This document shows, one piece after another, positions 8,389-16,623 of a stretch of DNA of 64,000 nt. The translations under genes and the position numbers were made by a program. The number at the start of each line of letters is the position of its first letter. The first letter of the stretch is position 1. Origin of the DNA: Gammaproteobacteria bacterium (GTDB taxonomy: Bacteria; Pseudomonadota; Gammaproteobacteria; Ga0077536); NCBI GenBank assembly GCA_020849475.1, contig JADLGE010000047.1:1-64000 (forward strand), given 5' to 3'. The notes under the pieces are model-generated. The model was not told the DNA's origin. It saw nothing but the letters and a program-made list of their open reading frames with translations, and searched no databases.

Positions 8389-9327
8389 TTACTCGCGCTC
8401 CTGGGCCTTCACGCCGCGCGCTACCTCGCGCTGCGCATCGAACTCGGCACGCCTCGCCGCGAGTTCCTGTGGCGAGAGCCGCGCGATATTCGAGTAGTCG
8501 AGCTTCCAGTCGGGCTTGACAGACCAGCGCAGCGGCGACTGCAGCGTGCTGCGCGGCCCGCACGCGCTTTCGAGCAGCCGCAGCGCGAGTTCCAGTGTCG
8601 TGTCTTGCGACGCCACGTCGTGTGGACGGCCGGCGGCATTGCCGAGCGGAAAATCACTGAACAGAAAGCGCGGCACGCCGACGCCCTCGACGATGTCCTT
8701 GGCGCAGCCGAGCACCACGGTCGCGATGCCGTGTGCTTCGAGATACCGGGCAGCCAGACTCACGGTCTGGTGACAGACCGGTCAGTTGGCGACCAGCAGC
8801 ACCGCGTCGGTGTGGTCCTCGCGACAGCGCTTCAGCAATTCCACGCAATCGACATCGAGCGTGGTGCGGTGGGAGCGGTTGGTCGGCGCGCCATGAAAGC
8901 GCGGCGCGACGCGGCCGATGCGTCCGTTCTCCGCCGCGCGCCGCAGCGCCGGCAGGGGAAACCAGGTGTTCTGGTCTTGCGCGCTGGTGTGCTGGCGGTC
9001 GTAGCTGATGTGGGAAATGCGCACATCGTGATCGCGCGCGGTGTCACCCGAGTAGACGCTGAAAAACTTGGCGCTGGCGTTATAGGGGGCGCCCGGCCCT
9101 TGCTCACCTTTGTCGGCCTGATAGGGCGCGGCCGTGGTGACGAGGCCGATGGTCGTGGCCGTCAGCGGTTTCGTCAACGGCGCGAACGGCACATCCACAT
9201 ACTGTGCCCAGCGATAGGGCGCGCCATAGCCGAGCGTCGCGTAATACTCGCGGATGCGCGCGAGATAGGGGATGGCGGTGTCGTGCGGCGCGGCGAAGCC
9301 GAGCGCTTCGTCCTGGGTGTCGGTCAT
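8389..9327 (-). CDS. GrdB-like selenoprotein (glycine/sarcosine/betaine reductase selenoprotein B family)
   Basis: The frame runs 312 residues if the in-frame TGA at 8784-8782 is read as selenocysteine (residue 182). The sequence across it is VLLVAN-U-PVCHQTVSLAARYLE, a UxxC redox motif placed where this family carries it. Both sides belong to the same family: DVDCVELLKRCREDHTDAV before, GIATVVLGCAKDIVE and GVPRFLFSDFPLGNAAG after. A hairpin meeting the bacterial SECIS rules starts 11 bases after the UGA. In clostridia GrdB binds substrates as imines and uses the selenol to cleave C-N bonds. Stand-alone proteobacterial relatives lack the pyruvoyl partner GrdE, and their substrate is unknown. 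A disrupted gene is the alternative, but conservation downstream of the UGA argues strongly against it. Confidence 0.88.
8754..8770 (-). promoter_or_regulatory. Candidate bacterial SECIS hairpin of the GrdB-like gene
   Basis: On the minus strand CCAGAC pairs perfectly with GTCTGG around a CGTGA loop. The loop starts 17 bases after the UGA and has G as its second base. These values fit the bacterial SECIS rules as I know them (16-37 bases to the loop, a G in its first two positions). An alternative 7-bp stem lies closer to the UGA (CGGTCTG/CAGACCG) and would compete with it. Confidence 0.7.
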
Positions 9328-9342
9328 GCGATGAGCCCGTGC

Positions 9343-9416
9343 TGTAGGTGCGAATTCATTCGCACATTAAAACGGCGTCGCCCATTTTCCAATGTGCGAA
9401 TGAATTCGCACCTACA
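9343..9416. repeat. 26-bp perfect inverted repeat (REP-like, type A)
   Basis: Two identical 26-base arms at 9343-9368 and 9391-9416 face each other across 22 bases. Each arm itself contains a smaller hairpin, TGCGAA-TTCA-TTCGCA. The element lies between the triple-RidA gene and the GrdB-like gene. Related copies occur at 16624-16645 and around 24355-24505, so this is a dispersed repeat family of REP/BIME type. No RAYT transposase is visible in the window. Confidence 0.9.
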
Positions 9417-9430
9417 AGGCTGCGGCTAAA

Positions 9431-10735
9431 TCACCCGCCCGGCACGAGCCCAATCAAATCGATGGCCACCTTGCAGCCCGGCACCAGCAAGGGATTCGGC
9501 ACGCGGATGGTGGTGCTGGCCGGTGGTGCGCTGGGGAAGGCCTTGCCCCAGGTGGCGAAAGACGTGAAGAACTCGCTGAAGTCGGTGTAGAAGCCGCGGC
9601 GGCGCACAAGCTGGTCGGCGCTGGTGCCGGCAGCTTCGCAGATGGCCGCGACGTTCTTGACGATGTACAAAACCTGGCTCGCGGACTCCGATCCATAGAA
9701 AGGAAACGCCGGATTGAGCTTGGCCTCGGCCGGCACGCCGGTGCGAAAGTCGGTGGCCATCTGCTGCGAGAAGAACAGTAGCGGGCCGGCTTGTACGGCC
9801 TGCGGTTCATGGGCGAGCGGGCGCGGTGCGGCGTCGGTGCTGATGGTGCGGCGAATGTCGCCGGGACCGGGCAGATAGGCGATGAGATTGATCGCCATGC
9901 GCGCGCCGGGCACGCCGAGACTCTTGACCGGCGCGGTCGTGCGCGCCGGCGGGTCGACCGGAAAGAATTCGCGCCACACCTCATCGAGACGGAAGAAATC
10001 CTTGAGGTCGGTGAGGTAGACCTCGGCCTTCACCACGTCCTGCAAGCTCGCACCGCCGGCGGCGAGCACCGCCTCCAGTTGTTTGAGCACATGTGCGGTC
10101 TGCAAGCGACCGTTCTCGCCGTAGTAGGGAAACGTGGCGGTGGTGCCCGCATCGGGGGCGATGGCGTCGTTGAAATCGGTGGCCAGCAAACCGCTGGTGA
10201 AGATCCACTGGCCGCATTTCGCACCGTAGTGATATAGCGGCGAACCGTCGAGACCTTCCGGCAGCGCGCGCGGCAAGCTGGTGGGGTTCAGCATTTCGAT
10301 GCGCTGCCCGGCCGGCGGCACCAGCGCGACGAGATCGATTTCCGAGCGGCAGCCCGGAATCGGCAGTTCTTCCACCAGGATGGTCGAGGTGGGTGGCGGC
10401 GTGCCGCCGAAGCACGCTGCGAGCGCGGCACTCGCGCCGGCCTGATCGTCGGCTTCCGTCAGGTAGTTGGTCAGGTGCACGACGTGTTCCAGTCGCGCGC
10501 CGCCGGCGCGCAGACAGGCGTCGATGTTTTCGCCGATGTAGCGCGTCTGCCGCGCAATCTCGGAACCGTGGTGCGGAAAGCGTGGATTGATGGTCGCGTG
10601 CGGCGGCGTGCCGGTGTTGAGATCCGACGCCAGCTGCCCTGACACAAACACGAAAGGACCGGCCTTGATGGCGGGCGAGTAGGCAACGCGCGGGCGCGGC
10701 AGTTCCGGCGGGAACAAGGCTTCCTTGATCATCAC
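9431..10735 (-). CDS. Triple RidA/YjgF-domain fusion protein
   Basis: A 434-residue protein made of three tandem RidA (YjgF/YER057c/UK114) domains, at about 10-150, 155-285 and 300-434. Each begins with a GPxxFxSxQxATD-like strand and ends with a VPGxxxxIxLIxxxP strand. RidA hydrolyses reactive enamines and imines to ketones plus ammonia and normally works as a homotrimer with active sites at the subunit interfaces; here one chain supplies all three. The catalytic arginine position is kept only in the middle domain (R265, in DPPARTT). It is Thr in the first domain and Ser in the third. The start is the GTG at 10735 (or the ATG just after), behind a GGAAGGAG ribosome site. The substrate is unknown; deaminase-type catabolism is possible. 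Confidence 0.9.
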   Translation of the reverse strand: MMIKEALFPPELPRPRVAYSPAIKAGPFVFVSGQLASDLNTGTPPHATINPRFPHHGSEIARQTRYIGENIDACLRAGGARLEHVVHLTNYLTEADDQAGASAALAACFGGTPPPTSTILVEELPIPGCRSEIDLVALVPPAGQRIEMLNPTSLPRALPEGLDGSPLYHYGAKCGQWIFTSGLLATDFNDAIAPDAGTTATFPYYGENGRLQTAHVLKQLEAVLAAGGASLQDVVKAEVYLTDLKDFFRLDEVWREFFPVDPPARTTAPVKSLGVPGARMAINLIAYLPGPGDIRRTISTDAAPRPLAHEPQAVQAGPLLFFSQQMATDFRTGVPAEAKLNPAFPFYGSESASQVLYIVKNVAAICEAAGTSADQLVRRRGFYTDFSEFFTSFATWGKAFPSAPPASTTIRVPNPLLVPGCKVAIDLIGLVPGG

Positions 10736-10819
10736 GACATTCTCCTTCCGGGTTTATGTGGCGGCGACTCATCGCGAGTCACCGCGCCATCCATCCTGAG
10801 CAACGACAGGCGCGCCGCG

Positions 10820-12898
10820 TTACTTCTTCGCCACCACTGCCGCGCGCGCCTGCTGGCGGATGTAGTGCATGAGACCATCGATGTCCTTGTCGGTGAATTC
10901 GCCGAAGCGCGGCATGCCGTTAGGCACTTTCACACCGTTGACGACCACATCCTTGAACGCATCGCGGCTGGTGGCGATGGGCGATTCGCGCAGATCAGGC
11001 GCGGTGCCACCGGACACCACGCCGCCGCCGTGGCACCACATGCATGAATGGGCGAAGCGCGTTTTGCCTTGCTCGGCGAGCGCGTCGTCGATTTTGAAAT
11101 CGGGCACGTCGACGGGCGTGGCGAAGGCGGGTGGCGGTGAGGCCGGGAGCGGCGCCTTGCCATCGAGCACGAAAGTGAACAAACGACGCGGATGCACCTT
11201 GTACTTCCAGCCGTGCTGCGCGGCGGTCGAGCCGAGCAGCGTACCGCCGCCGCCCCAGCCGACCAGCAAGGAGATGTATTGCTTGCCATCGACCGTGTAG
11301 GTGATGGGCGGCGAGGAAATACCGTTGCCGAGCTTCACAGCCCACAACTTGTCGCCGGTGGTGGCGTTGTAGGCATCGAATTCACCATCGGCGCGGCCCT
11401 CGAACACCAGGTTGCCCTTGGTGGTCATGGTGCCGGCGTTCCACATCGGCGGCAGCGGCAACTGCCAGACCTTCTTCTGCTTGACAGGATCCCAGGCCAG
11501 AAGCGACGCGGTGCTGTAATCCTTGGGTGTGTCTTCACCGCCGAACACCACGCCAGGATCGATATAGAAATGTGGTGACTGCCACTTACCCAAGTCCATG
11601 CCCTTGTCCTTGAACACGCCCGCCATCTCGATGGTCGGCATGTAGACAAGCCCGGTGTCGGGGTTATAGGACATCGCATGCCAGCTGTGTGCACCGAAAG
11701 GGCTCGGCCACACCGTCTCTTCACCGTCTTCGTAACGCGCACCCTTCACTTCTACCGGCCTGCCGGTCTTGAGATCGATGCGTTCAGCCCATGTGACCTT
11801 GGCGAATTTCTCGGCCGCCAACAGCTCACCGTTGGCGCGATTGATGACGTAGAAGAAGCCGTTCTTGGGTGCGTGCAACAAGGCTTTGATTGGCTGTCCG
11901 CCGTAATTCACGTCGGCCAGGGTGATGTCCATGTTGGAGTTGTAATCCCAGGTCTCGCCGGGATTGGTCTGGTAATGCCATTTGTATTCGCCGGTGTCGG
12001 CGTCGAGCGCGACGATGGAACACAGGAAGAGATTATCGCCACCGCCGGGACTGCGAATTTTCTGGTTCCACGGTGATCCATTGCCGGTGCCGACCAGCAC
12101 CTGGTTGTAGGCCGGGTCATAGGTGATGCCATTCCAGGCATTGCCACCGCCGCCATGCACCCACCATTCACCGGTCCAGGTCTTGGCCGCCATTTCCATG
12201 GCCTTGTTCTCGAAGCCATCGGCCGGATTGCCGGGCACGATGAAGAAGCGCCACGCCTGCTTGCCGGTATTGATGTCATAGGCCGTCACATAGCCGCGCG
12301 CCGCTTCGTGCTCGGTGCCGCCGTTGCCGATGATCACTTTGTCGCGAAACACCTTGGGCGCGCCGGTGATGTAATAGGAGCGCCGCGGGTCGATGGTCAT
12401 GGTTTCCCACAGCATCTTGCCGCTCTTGGCATCGAGCGCGACGAGCCGTCCGTCGACCGTCGAGATGATGAGCTTGCCCTTATAGAACGCCGGGCCGCGA
12501 TTCGAATCCCACATGATGCGCAGGCGATCGCCGGCGTGCTCGATGACTTTCGGATCGTAGTTCCACAACACCTTGCCGCTCTTGGCATCGACCGCGTAGG
12601 TGTGGCTGTAGCTGGCGGTGAAATAGATCACGCCATCGACGGCCAGAGGTGTTGCGAGCAGGGAACGTTCGTTGGGCAGGTCCAGCGACCAGGCAAGACC
12701 GAGCTGCTTGACGTTGTCGGCGTTGATTTGCGTCAGCGGGCTGTAGCGCTGCTCGCTGGCGTTGCGTCCATAGGCCGCCCAGTTTGAACCGTCGCCGTCT
12801 TCCGAGAGATATTTGTCATCGACCACCGTGTCGGCGGCGGCCGTGAAGCTGGCCACGAGGCCCGCCGTCAGACATGAGACCTTCAGCCATCGTTGCAT
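10820..12898 (-). CDS. PQQ-dependent quinohemoprotein alcohol dehydrogenase
   Basis: A 692-residue periplasmic dehydrogenase. It has a signal peptide (about 1-22, ending AAADT), an eight-bladed PQQ propeller with repeated ALDAxxGKxxW motifs, and a C-terminal cytochrome c domain with CMWCH at 619-623. It should oxidise a primary alcohol or aldehyde and pass electrons through its own haem to the respiratory chain. The likely catalytic Asp is in GETWDYNSN; the residue two positions later is Asn, not the Asp typical of lanthanide enzymes, so a calcium enzyme is expected. The vicinal Cys-Cys pair near the PQQ site of many family members is absent (IMWDSNRG instead). The ATG at 12898 follows a GGGGAGCGAG ribosome site. 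PQQ synthesis genes are not in the window. Confidence 0.9.
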   Translation of the reverse strand: MQRWLKVSCLTAGLVASFTAAADTVVDDKYLSEDGDGSNWAAYGRNASEQRYSPLTQINADNVKQLGLAWSLDLPNERSLLATPLAVDGVIYFTASYSHTYAVDAKSGKVLWNYDPKVIEHAGDRLRIMWDSNRGPAFYKGKLIISTVDGRLVALDAKSGKMLWETMTIDPRRSYYITGAPKVFRDKVIIGNGGTEHEAARGYVTAYDINTGKQAWRFFIVPGNPADGFENKAMEMAAKTWTGEWWVHGGGGNAWNGITYDPAYNQVLVGTGNGSPWNQKIRSPGGGDNLFLCSIVALDADTGEYKWHYQTNPGETWDYNSNMDITLADVNYGGQPIKALLHAPKNGFFYVINRANGELLAAEKFAKVTWAERIDLKTGRPVEVKGARYEDGEETVWPSPFGAHSWHAMSYNPDTGLVYMPTIEMAGVFKDKGMDLGKWQSPHFYIDPGVVFGGEDTPKDYSTASLLAWDPVKQKKVWQLPLPPMWNAGTMTTKGNLVFEGRADGEFDAYNATTGDKLWAVKLGNGISSPPITYTVDGKQYISLLVGWGGGGTLLGSTAAQHGWKYKVHPRRLFTFVLDGKAPLPASPPPAFATPVDVPDFKIDDALAEQGKTRFAHSCMWCHGGGVVSGGTAPDLRESPIATSRDAFKDVVVNGVKVPNGMPRFGEFTDKDIDGLMHYIRQQARAAVVAKK

Positions 12899-12973
12899 GC
12901 TCGCTCCCCGCCTTATGATGAGAACGTCGCCGGCCGTATTCTCCCCTGGCCGGCGCGCCCGTGTGTCTTTTTT

Positions 12974-13843
12974 CTACGCAATCAAGTCGCGTGCGCTCGT
13001 TTCGATGACGCGCTTGTATTCATCCGCGCTCGCGCCGAAGGCGCCGACGATGATCTGGTGCACGCCGACATCGGCGAAGCGTTGCATTTCATCGCGGCTC
13101 ACCGCCTGGCCCATGGCGGTGGTGACGGAGAAGAACAGCTTGCTCGCATCACGGCCGGCTGCCGCCGCGTATTGCCTGATCTTGGCAATGTGGGCCTTGG
13201 CGCTGTCCGGTGTGACGTTCACGCCCCACCAGCCATCACCCACTTCACCCACGCGCTTCAAGGCCGGTTCGCTTTCGCCGCCGAAGATGATGGGCGGATG
13301 GGGGGTCTGCACGGGTTTCGGATAGGACCGCACGGCGCCGAAGCGCACGAACTCACCTTGATGCGCGCTCTCTTCCTCGGTCCACAGCTTCTTCATCGCG
13401 GCCAGATAATCACGCGTGCGCTCGGCGCGCTTCGGCCACGGCACTTCCAGTGCTTCGAATTCCTCTTTCAACCAACCGATGCCGACACCGAAATCGAAAC
13501 GACCGCCCGAGAGTTTGTCGAGCGTAGCGACTTCCTTGGCGAGCGTCAGCGGCTGACGCTCGGGCACCAGGCAAATGCCGGTGCCAAGACGAATCTTGCT
13601 GGTGACGGCGGCGGCGAAGGTCAGCGCCAGGAAGGGATCGAGAATGTCGACCTTCATGGTTTCGAACGGCATGCGGCCGTTCTGCGTATAGGGGTAGCTC
13701 GATGAATATTGATCGAGCAGCACGATGTGCTCGGGCGCCCACAGCGAGTGGTAGCCGCAGGCTTCGGCGGTGGTCGCAATCAGCTTGATGATGTCCGGCT
13801 CACCCGAGAGCCCGGCGCCAATGGCAAAGAATCCAATCTTCAA
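12974..13843 (-). CDS. LLM-class flavin/F420-type oxidoreductase
   Basis: A 289-residue TIM-barrel enzyme of the luciferase-like monooxygenase superfamily, close to the TIGR03619 (Rv2161c-type) group. Landmarks are MKIGFFAIGAG at the start, GYHSLWAPEHIVL, SKIRLGTGICLVPER, GGRFDFGVGIGW and PPIIFGGES. These proteins bind FMN or F420; because gammaproteobacteria rarely make F420, FMN is the safer guess. The substrate is unknown. The start is a TTG at 13843 preceded by GGGGGAC at proper spacing. It shares the strand and neighbourhood of the PQQ dehydrogenase, but with 75 bases between them an operon is only likely. Confidence 0.88.
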   Translation of the reverse strand: MKIGFFAIGAGLSGEPDIIKLIATTAEACGYHSLWAPEHIVLLDQYSSSYPYTQNGRMPFETMKVDILDPFLALTFAAAVTSKIRLGTGICLVPERQPLTLAKEVATLDKLSGGRFDFGVGIGWLKEEFEALEVPWPKRAERTRDYLAAMKKLWTEEESAHQGEFVRFGAVRSYPKPVQTPHPPIIFGGESEPALKRVGEVGDGWWGVNVTPDSAKAHIAKIRQYAAAAGRDASKLFFSVTTAMGQAVSRDEMQRFADVGVHQIIVGAFGASADEYKRVIETSARDLIA

Positions 13844-13929
13844 GACCCGTCCCCCTATTTATCGACTGTCGGCCGAATCTACTGCATCGGCCGGGGCCTC
13901 ACCATTGTCGATTTGGGGGGTGCCAACCG

Positions 13930-13951
13930 GCGGCGCTGCAAGCAGCGCCGC
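13930..13951 (-). terminator. Strong hairpin after the peroxiredoxin-like gene
   Basis: GCGGCGCTG pairs perfectly with CAGCGCCGC around a CAAG loop, just beyond the stop codon of the selenocysteine peroxiredoxin-like gene. The position suits a transcription terminator, but no T-tract follows on the minus strand, so this is tentative. A second 7-bp inverted repeat (CGGCCGA/TCGGCCG) lies at 13870-13893 upstream of the LLM gene. Confidence 0.4.
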
Positions 13952-13961
13952 TGGCTCAGGT

Positions 13962-14612
13962 TCAGCGCGGCAGTGCGCGCACTGCGTCCAGGGTCGCTTC
14001 CGGTTCAGGCCGCACGGTGTAGTCGGGGTCGACATCGACCGCGCGCACAATGCCGTGACGGTCAACCACGATGCGTCCCGGCATCGGCAGCGTCCATGAA
14101 TCATCGCCATCGAACAGCGGCAGGTTGATGCCGAAGCTCGAATAGATGCTCTGCAACTCAGGCGGTAGCGCGAAGCGCAGGCCGAGCGTCGCCGCGTAGT
14201 CATTGCGCGGGTCGGACAATATGTCGAATCCGAGCTTGTTCTTCTCGGCGATGGCGAGACCGTGCTCAGGCTTTTGAGGAGACAACGCCACCAGGTTTGC
14301 ACCCAGCGCCTTCAGGGGATCAACGATGCTTTGCAGAGCATACAGCTCCGCCACGCAGTAGGGTCACCAATGGCCGCGGAAGACGCTCAACACCAGCGCG
14401 CCGCGCGCCAGGAGATCTGCGGACGACACCGGAGCGCCGCGCATATTGGTCAGGCTGAACGCCGGCAAGGGCGCACCGACCTTGATGACCTTGTCGACGA
14501 TACCGGAGGCGCGCAGGTCCTGGGTCGCTTGGGTCATCACCGCCAGCTTGTCGGCCGGAATCTTCTTCATCGCACCTTGACGAATCTCGTCGAGTTTCGC
14601 GCTTAAGGTCAT
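13962..14612 (-). CDS. Selenocysteine-containing peroxiredoxin-like protein
   Basis: The frame gives 216 residues if the TGA at 14366-14364 is decoded as selenocysteine (residue 83). The sequence across it is VLSVFRGHW-U-PYCVAELYALQ, the thioredoxin-fold active site of the AhpC/TSA peroxiredoxin-like family with U in place of the peroxidatic or N-terminal Cys (UxxC). The family fold continues without a break on both sides: VGAPLPAFSLTNMRG before, LVALSPQKPEHGLAIAEKN and GRIVVDRHGIVRAVDVDPDY after. A hairpin fitting the SECIS rules follows. The protein should be cytosolic (no signal peptide) and reduce peroxides or disulfides. Cys homologues with GHWCPYC are common, which supports recoding rather than a nonsense mutation. 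Confidence 0.9.
14333..14351 (-). promoter_or_regulatory. Candidate bacterial SECIS hairpin of the peroxiredoxin-like gene
   Basis: On the minus strand GCGGAGC pairs with GCTCTGC (7 bp, one G-U wobble) around the loop TGTAT. The loop starts 19 bases after the UGA and has G in its second position, satisfying the same spacing and loop rule as the hairpin in the GrdB-like gene. Confidence 0.7.
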
Positions 14613-14744
14613 GGCAAATCCTCAGGAGGGAAGGAAGCGCAAGCCTAATCGAATCGAGGCACGAATGCGCGGCCCGTGCTTGGCATGGAGCATGCTACGA
14701 CCCTGGGGCGACTTCTACATTCGAGCCCCAGGGGACCGGTATTC

Positions 14745-16580
14745 ATGGGCGACAATTCCTTTCAGAGCTACCTCGAAGCCTTGCATGGCGACTTCGTGAA
14801 GCTGCGCAGCGGCGCGGTGGCGAGCTACATCCCCGAACTGCTGAAAGCCGACCCGGACTGGTTCGGCATCGCCCTCGTCACGGTCGACGGCCATGTCTAC
14901 CAGGCCGGCGATTCGCGCCAGGCCTTCACTATCCAGTCGATTTCCAAGGCCATCACCTATGGCATCGCCCTCGAAGACCAGGGCATAGACGCAGTCATGC
15001 GCAAGGTCGATGTCGAGCCGTCCGGCGAAGCATTCAATTCCATCAGTCTCGAACCCGGCACCGGCAGACCGCGCAATCCGATGATCAACGCCGGCGCGAT
15101 CGCGACCGTGGCGCTGATCAAGGGCGACAGCCCGGAGGAAAAATTCGAGCGCATGCTCGCCTGCTACGAGCGCTATCTCGGCCGCCGCGTGCAACTCGAC
15201 GACGAGGTCTATCACTCGGAAAAATCCACCGGTCATCGCAATCGCGCGATTGCCTACCTGCTGCACAATTCCAATATTCTCGAACGCACGCCCGACGACA
15301 CGCTGGATGTCTATTTCAAGCAGTGCTCGCTGCTCGTGACCTGTCGCGATCTGGCCGTGATCGGCGCGACCTTGGCCAACGACGGCGTCAATCCCATCAC
15401 CGGTGTGCGCGCCTTGCGCAGTCCCTATGTGGCCAAGGTGCTGAGCGTGATGATGTCCTGCGGTATGTATGACTATTCCGGCGCGTGGATGTATGAAGTC
15501 GGCATGCCGGCCAAGAGCGGTGTGGGTGGCGGCATCGTCGCCGTGCTGCCCGGCCAGTTTGGCCTCGCGGTGTTCTCGCCGCCGCTCGATGACCGCGGCA
15601 ACAGCGCGCGCGGTATCGCGGTGTGTCGCAAAATTTCCGCCGATTACAGCCTGCACACCCTGCATACCGGCAGCGCCTCGGTGTCGTCGGTCGTGCATGC
15701 CACTTACGACGCTTCGCAGGTGTCGAGCAAACGCGCGCGCAATGCCACGCAGCTCGCGGCGCTTGCTGAACGCGGCACGCGCGCCATGGTGCTGGAATTG
15801 CAGGGCGACCTGGTATTCGCCTCGACGGAAATCGTTATCCGCGAGGCCAAGCGCCTGACCGTCAGCGCCGATTACCTGGTGCTGGATTTCGCACGCGTGG
15901 GCCTGATTGGCGAGGGTGCGTTGAACCTGCTCGGTACGCTGGTGCAGGCACTGTACGAACAGGGGCGCACCGTGCTCCTGACCGGCATCTCGAACAAATA
16001 CCTGGTGGCGCGCACGCTCAAGGCCCGCGTCGGCGCCATCGACAGCGGCGCGATGCTGGCCTGTGAAGATGTCGACCATGCGCTCGAATGGTGCGAAGAC
16101 CGGCTTTTGAACGGCGATGGTGCATTCGCGGCCGACGAGGCGCCGCTGTCCGATCAACTGTTCTGCGCCGGCTTCGATGGCGAGGAGCTGGCCACGCTGC
16201 AGGCCTTGCTGGAACGTCGCCACTACGCCGCCGCTGAGGTCTTGTGCCGTGAAGGCGAACCGGCCGACAGCCTGTTCTTCATTCTCGCCGGCGAAGTGAG
16301 CGTCAACGTGCCGCTCGCCTATCAACGCCAAGGACGCATCTCGACGCTCGGCCCCGGCACCGCGGTCGGCGAGATGGCGATGCTCGACCGCGGCAAGCGC
16401 TCCGCCGACATCGTCGCCGATACCGACGTCACCTGCCTGGTGCTGGACTATGCACGGCTCGCAGCGGCGCCCGGCGTAGTGGGTGAAAGAGTGCGCCTGA
16501 AGCTCGTCACCAATATTGCGCGCGCGCTGACGCGCAAGCTGCGTCAGGCGACGCTGGAGATCAAATTACTGCGCAATTAG
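14745..16580 (+). CDS. glsA: Glutaminase A fused to STAS and cyclic-nucleotide-binding domains
   Basis: A 611-residue three-domain protein. Residues 1 to about 310 are a beta-lactamase-fold glutaminase hydrolysing glutamine to glutamate and ammonia, with the catalytic S65-x-x-K68 (QSISK), PMINAGAI and EKSTGHRN segments. A STAS domain follows (about 345-455), then a cNMP-binding domain (about 485-605). The phosphate-binding cassette VGEMAMLDRGKRSAD keeps the Gly-Glu and Arg-Ser-Ala positions needed to hold a cyclic nucleotide, so allosteric control by cAMP or cGMP is likely. I chose the ATG at 14745 because homologues begin near there and AGGGGA lies about 8 bases upstream; the frame stays open to 14676. 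It converges with a CHASE2 nucleotide cyclase gene. Confidence 0.92.
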   Translation: MGDNSFQSYLEALHGDFVKLRSGAVASYIPELLKADPDWFGIALVTVDGHVYQAGDSRQAFTIQSISKAITYGIALEDQGIDAVMRKVDVEPSGEAFNSISLEPGTGRPRNPMINAGAIATVALIKGDSPEEKFERMLACYERYLGRRVQLDDEVYHSEKSTGHRNRAIAYLLHNSNILERTPDDTLDVYFKQCSLLVTCRDLAVIGATLANDGVNPITGVRALRSPYVAKVLSVMMSCGMYDYSGAWMYEVGMPAKSGVGGGIVAVLPGQFGLAVFSPPLDDRGNSARGIAVCRKISADYSLHTLHTGSASVSSVVHATYDASQVSSKRARNATQLAALAERGTRAMVLELQGDLVFASTEIVIREAKRLTVSADYLVLDFARVGLIGEGALNLLGTLVQALYEQGRTVLLTGISNKYLVARTLKARVGAIDSGAMLACEDVDHALEWCEDRLLNGDGAFAADEAPLSDQLFCAGFDGEELATLQALLERRHYAAAEVLCREGEPADSLFFILAGEVSVNVPLAYQRQGRISTLGPGTAVGEMAMLDRGKRSADIVADTDVTCLVLDYARLAAAPGVVGERVRLKLVTNIARALTRKLRQATLEIKLLRN

Positions 16581-16623
16581 GCGTGATGCCGCGCCAACAA
16601 GGCACTGCCGGTGTTCCCACTGC

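Noticed and set aside
8389..9327. Reading the two frames at 8389-8763 and 8782-9327 as a pseudogene or two separate genes
   Set aside because: Family similarity runs in one frame through the single TGA at a UxxC site with a following hairpin, and the same pattern recurs at 13962-14612, so recoding explains both better than decay.
12974..13843. Assigning the LLM enzyme as strictly F420-dependent
   Set aside because: The family includes FMN enzymes and nothing in the window suggests F420 synthesis.
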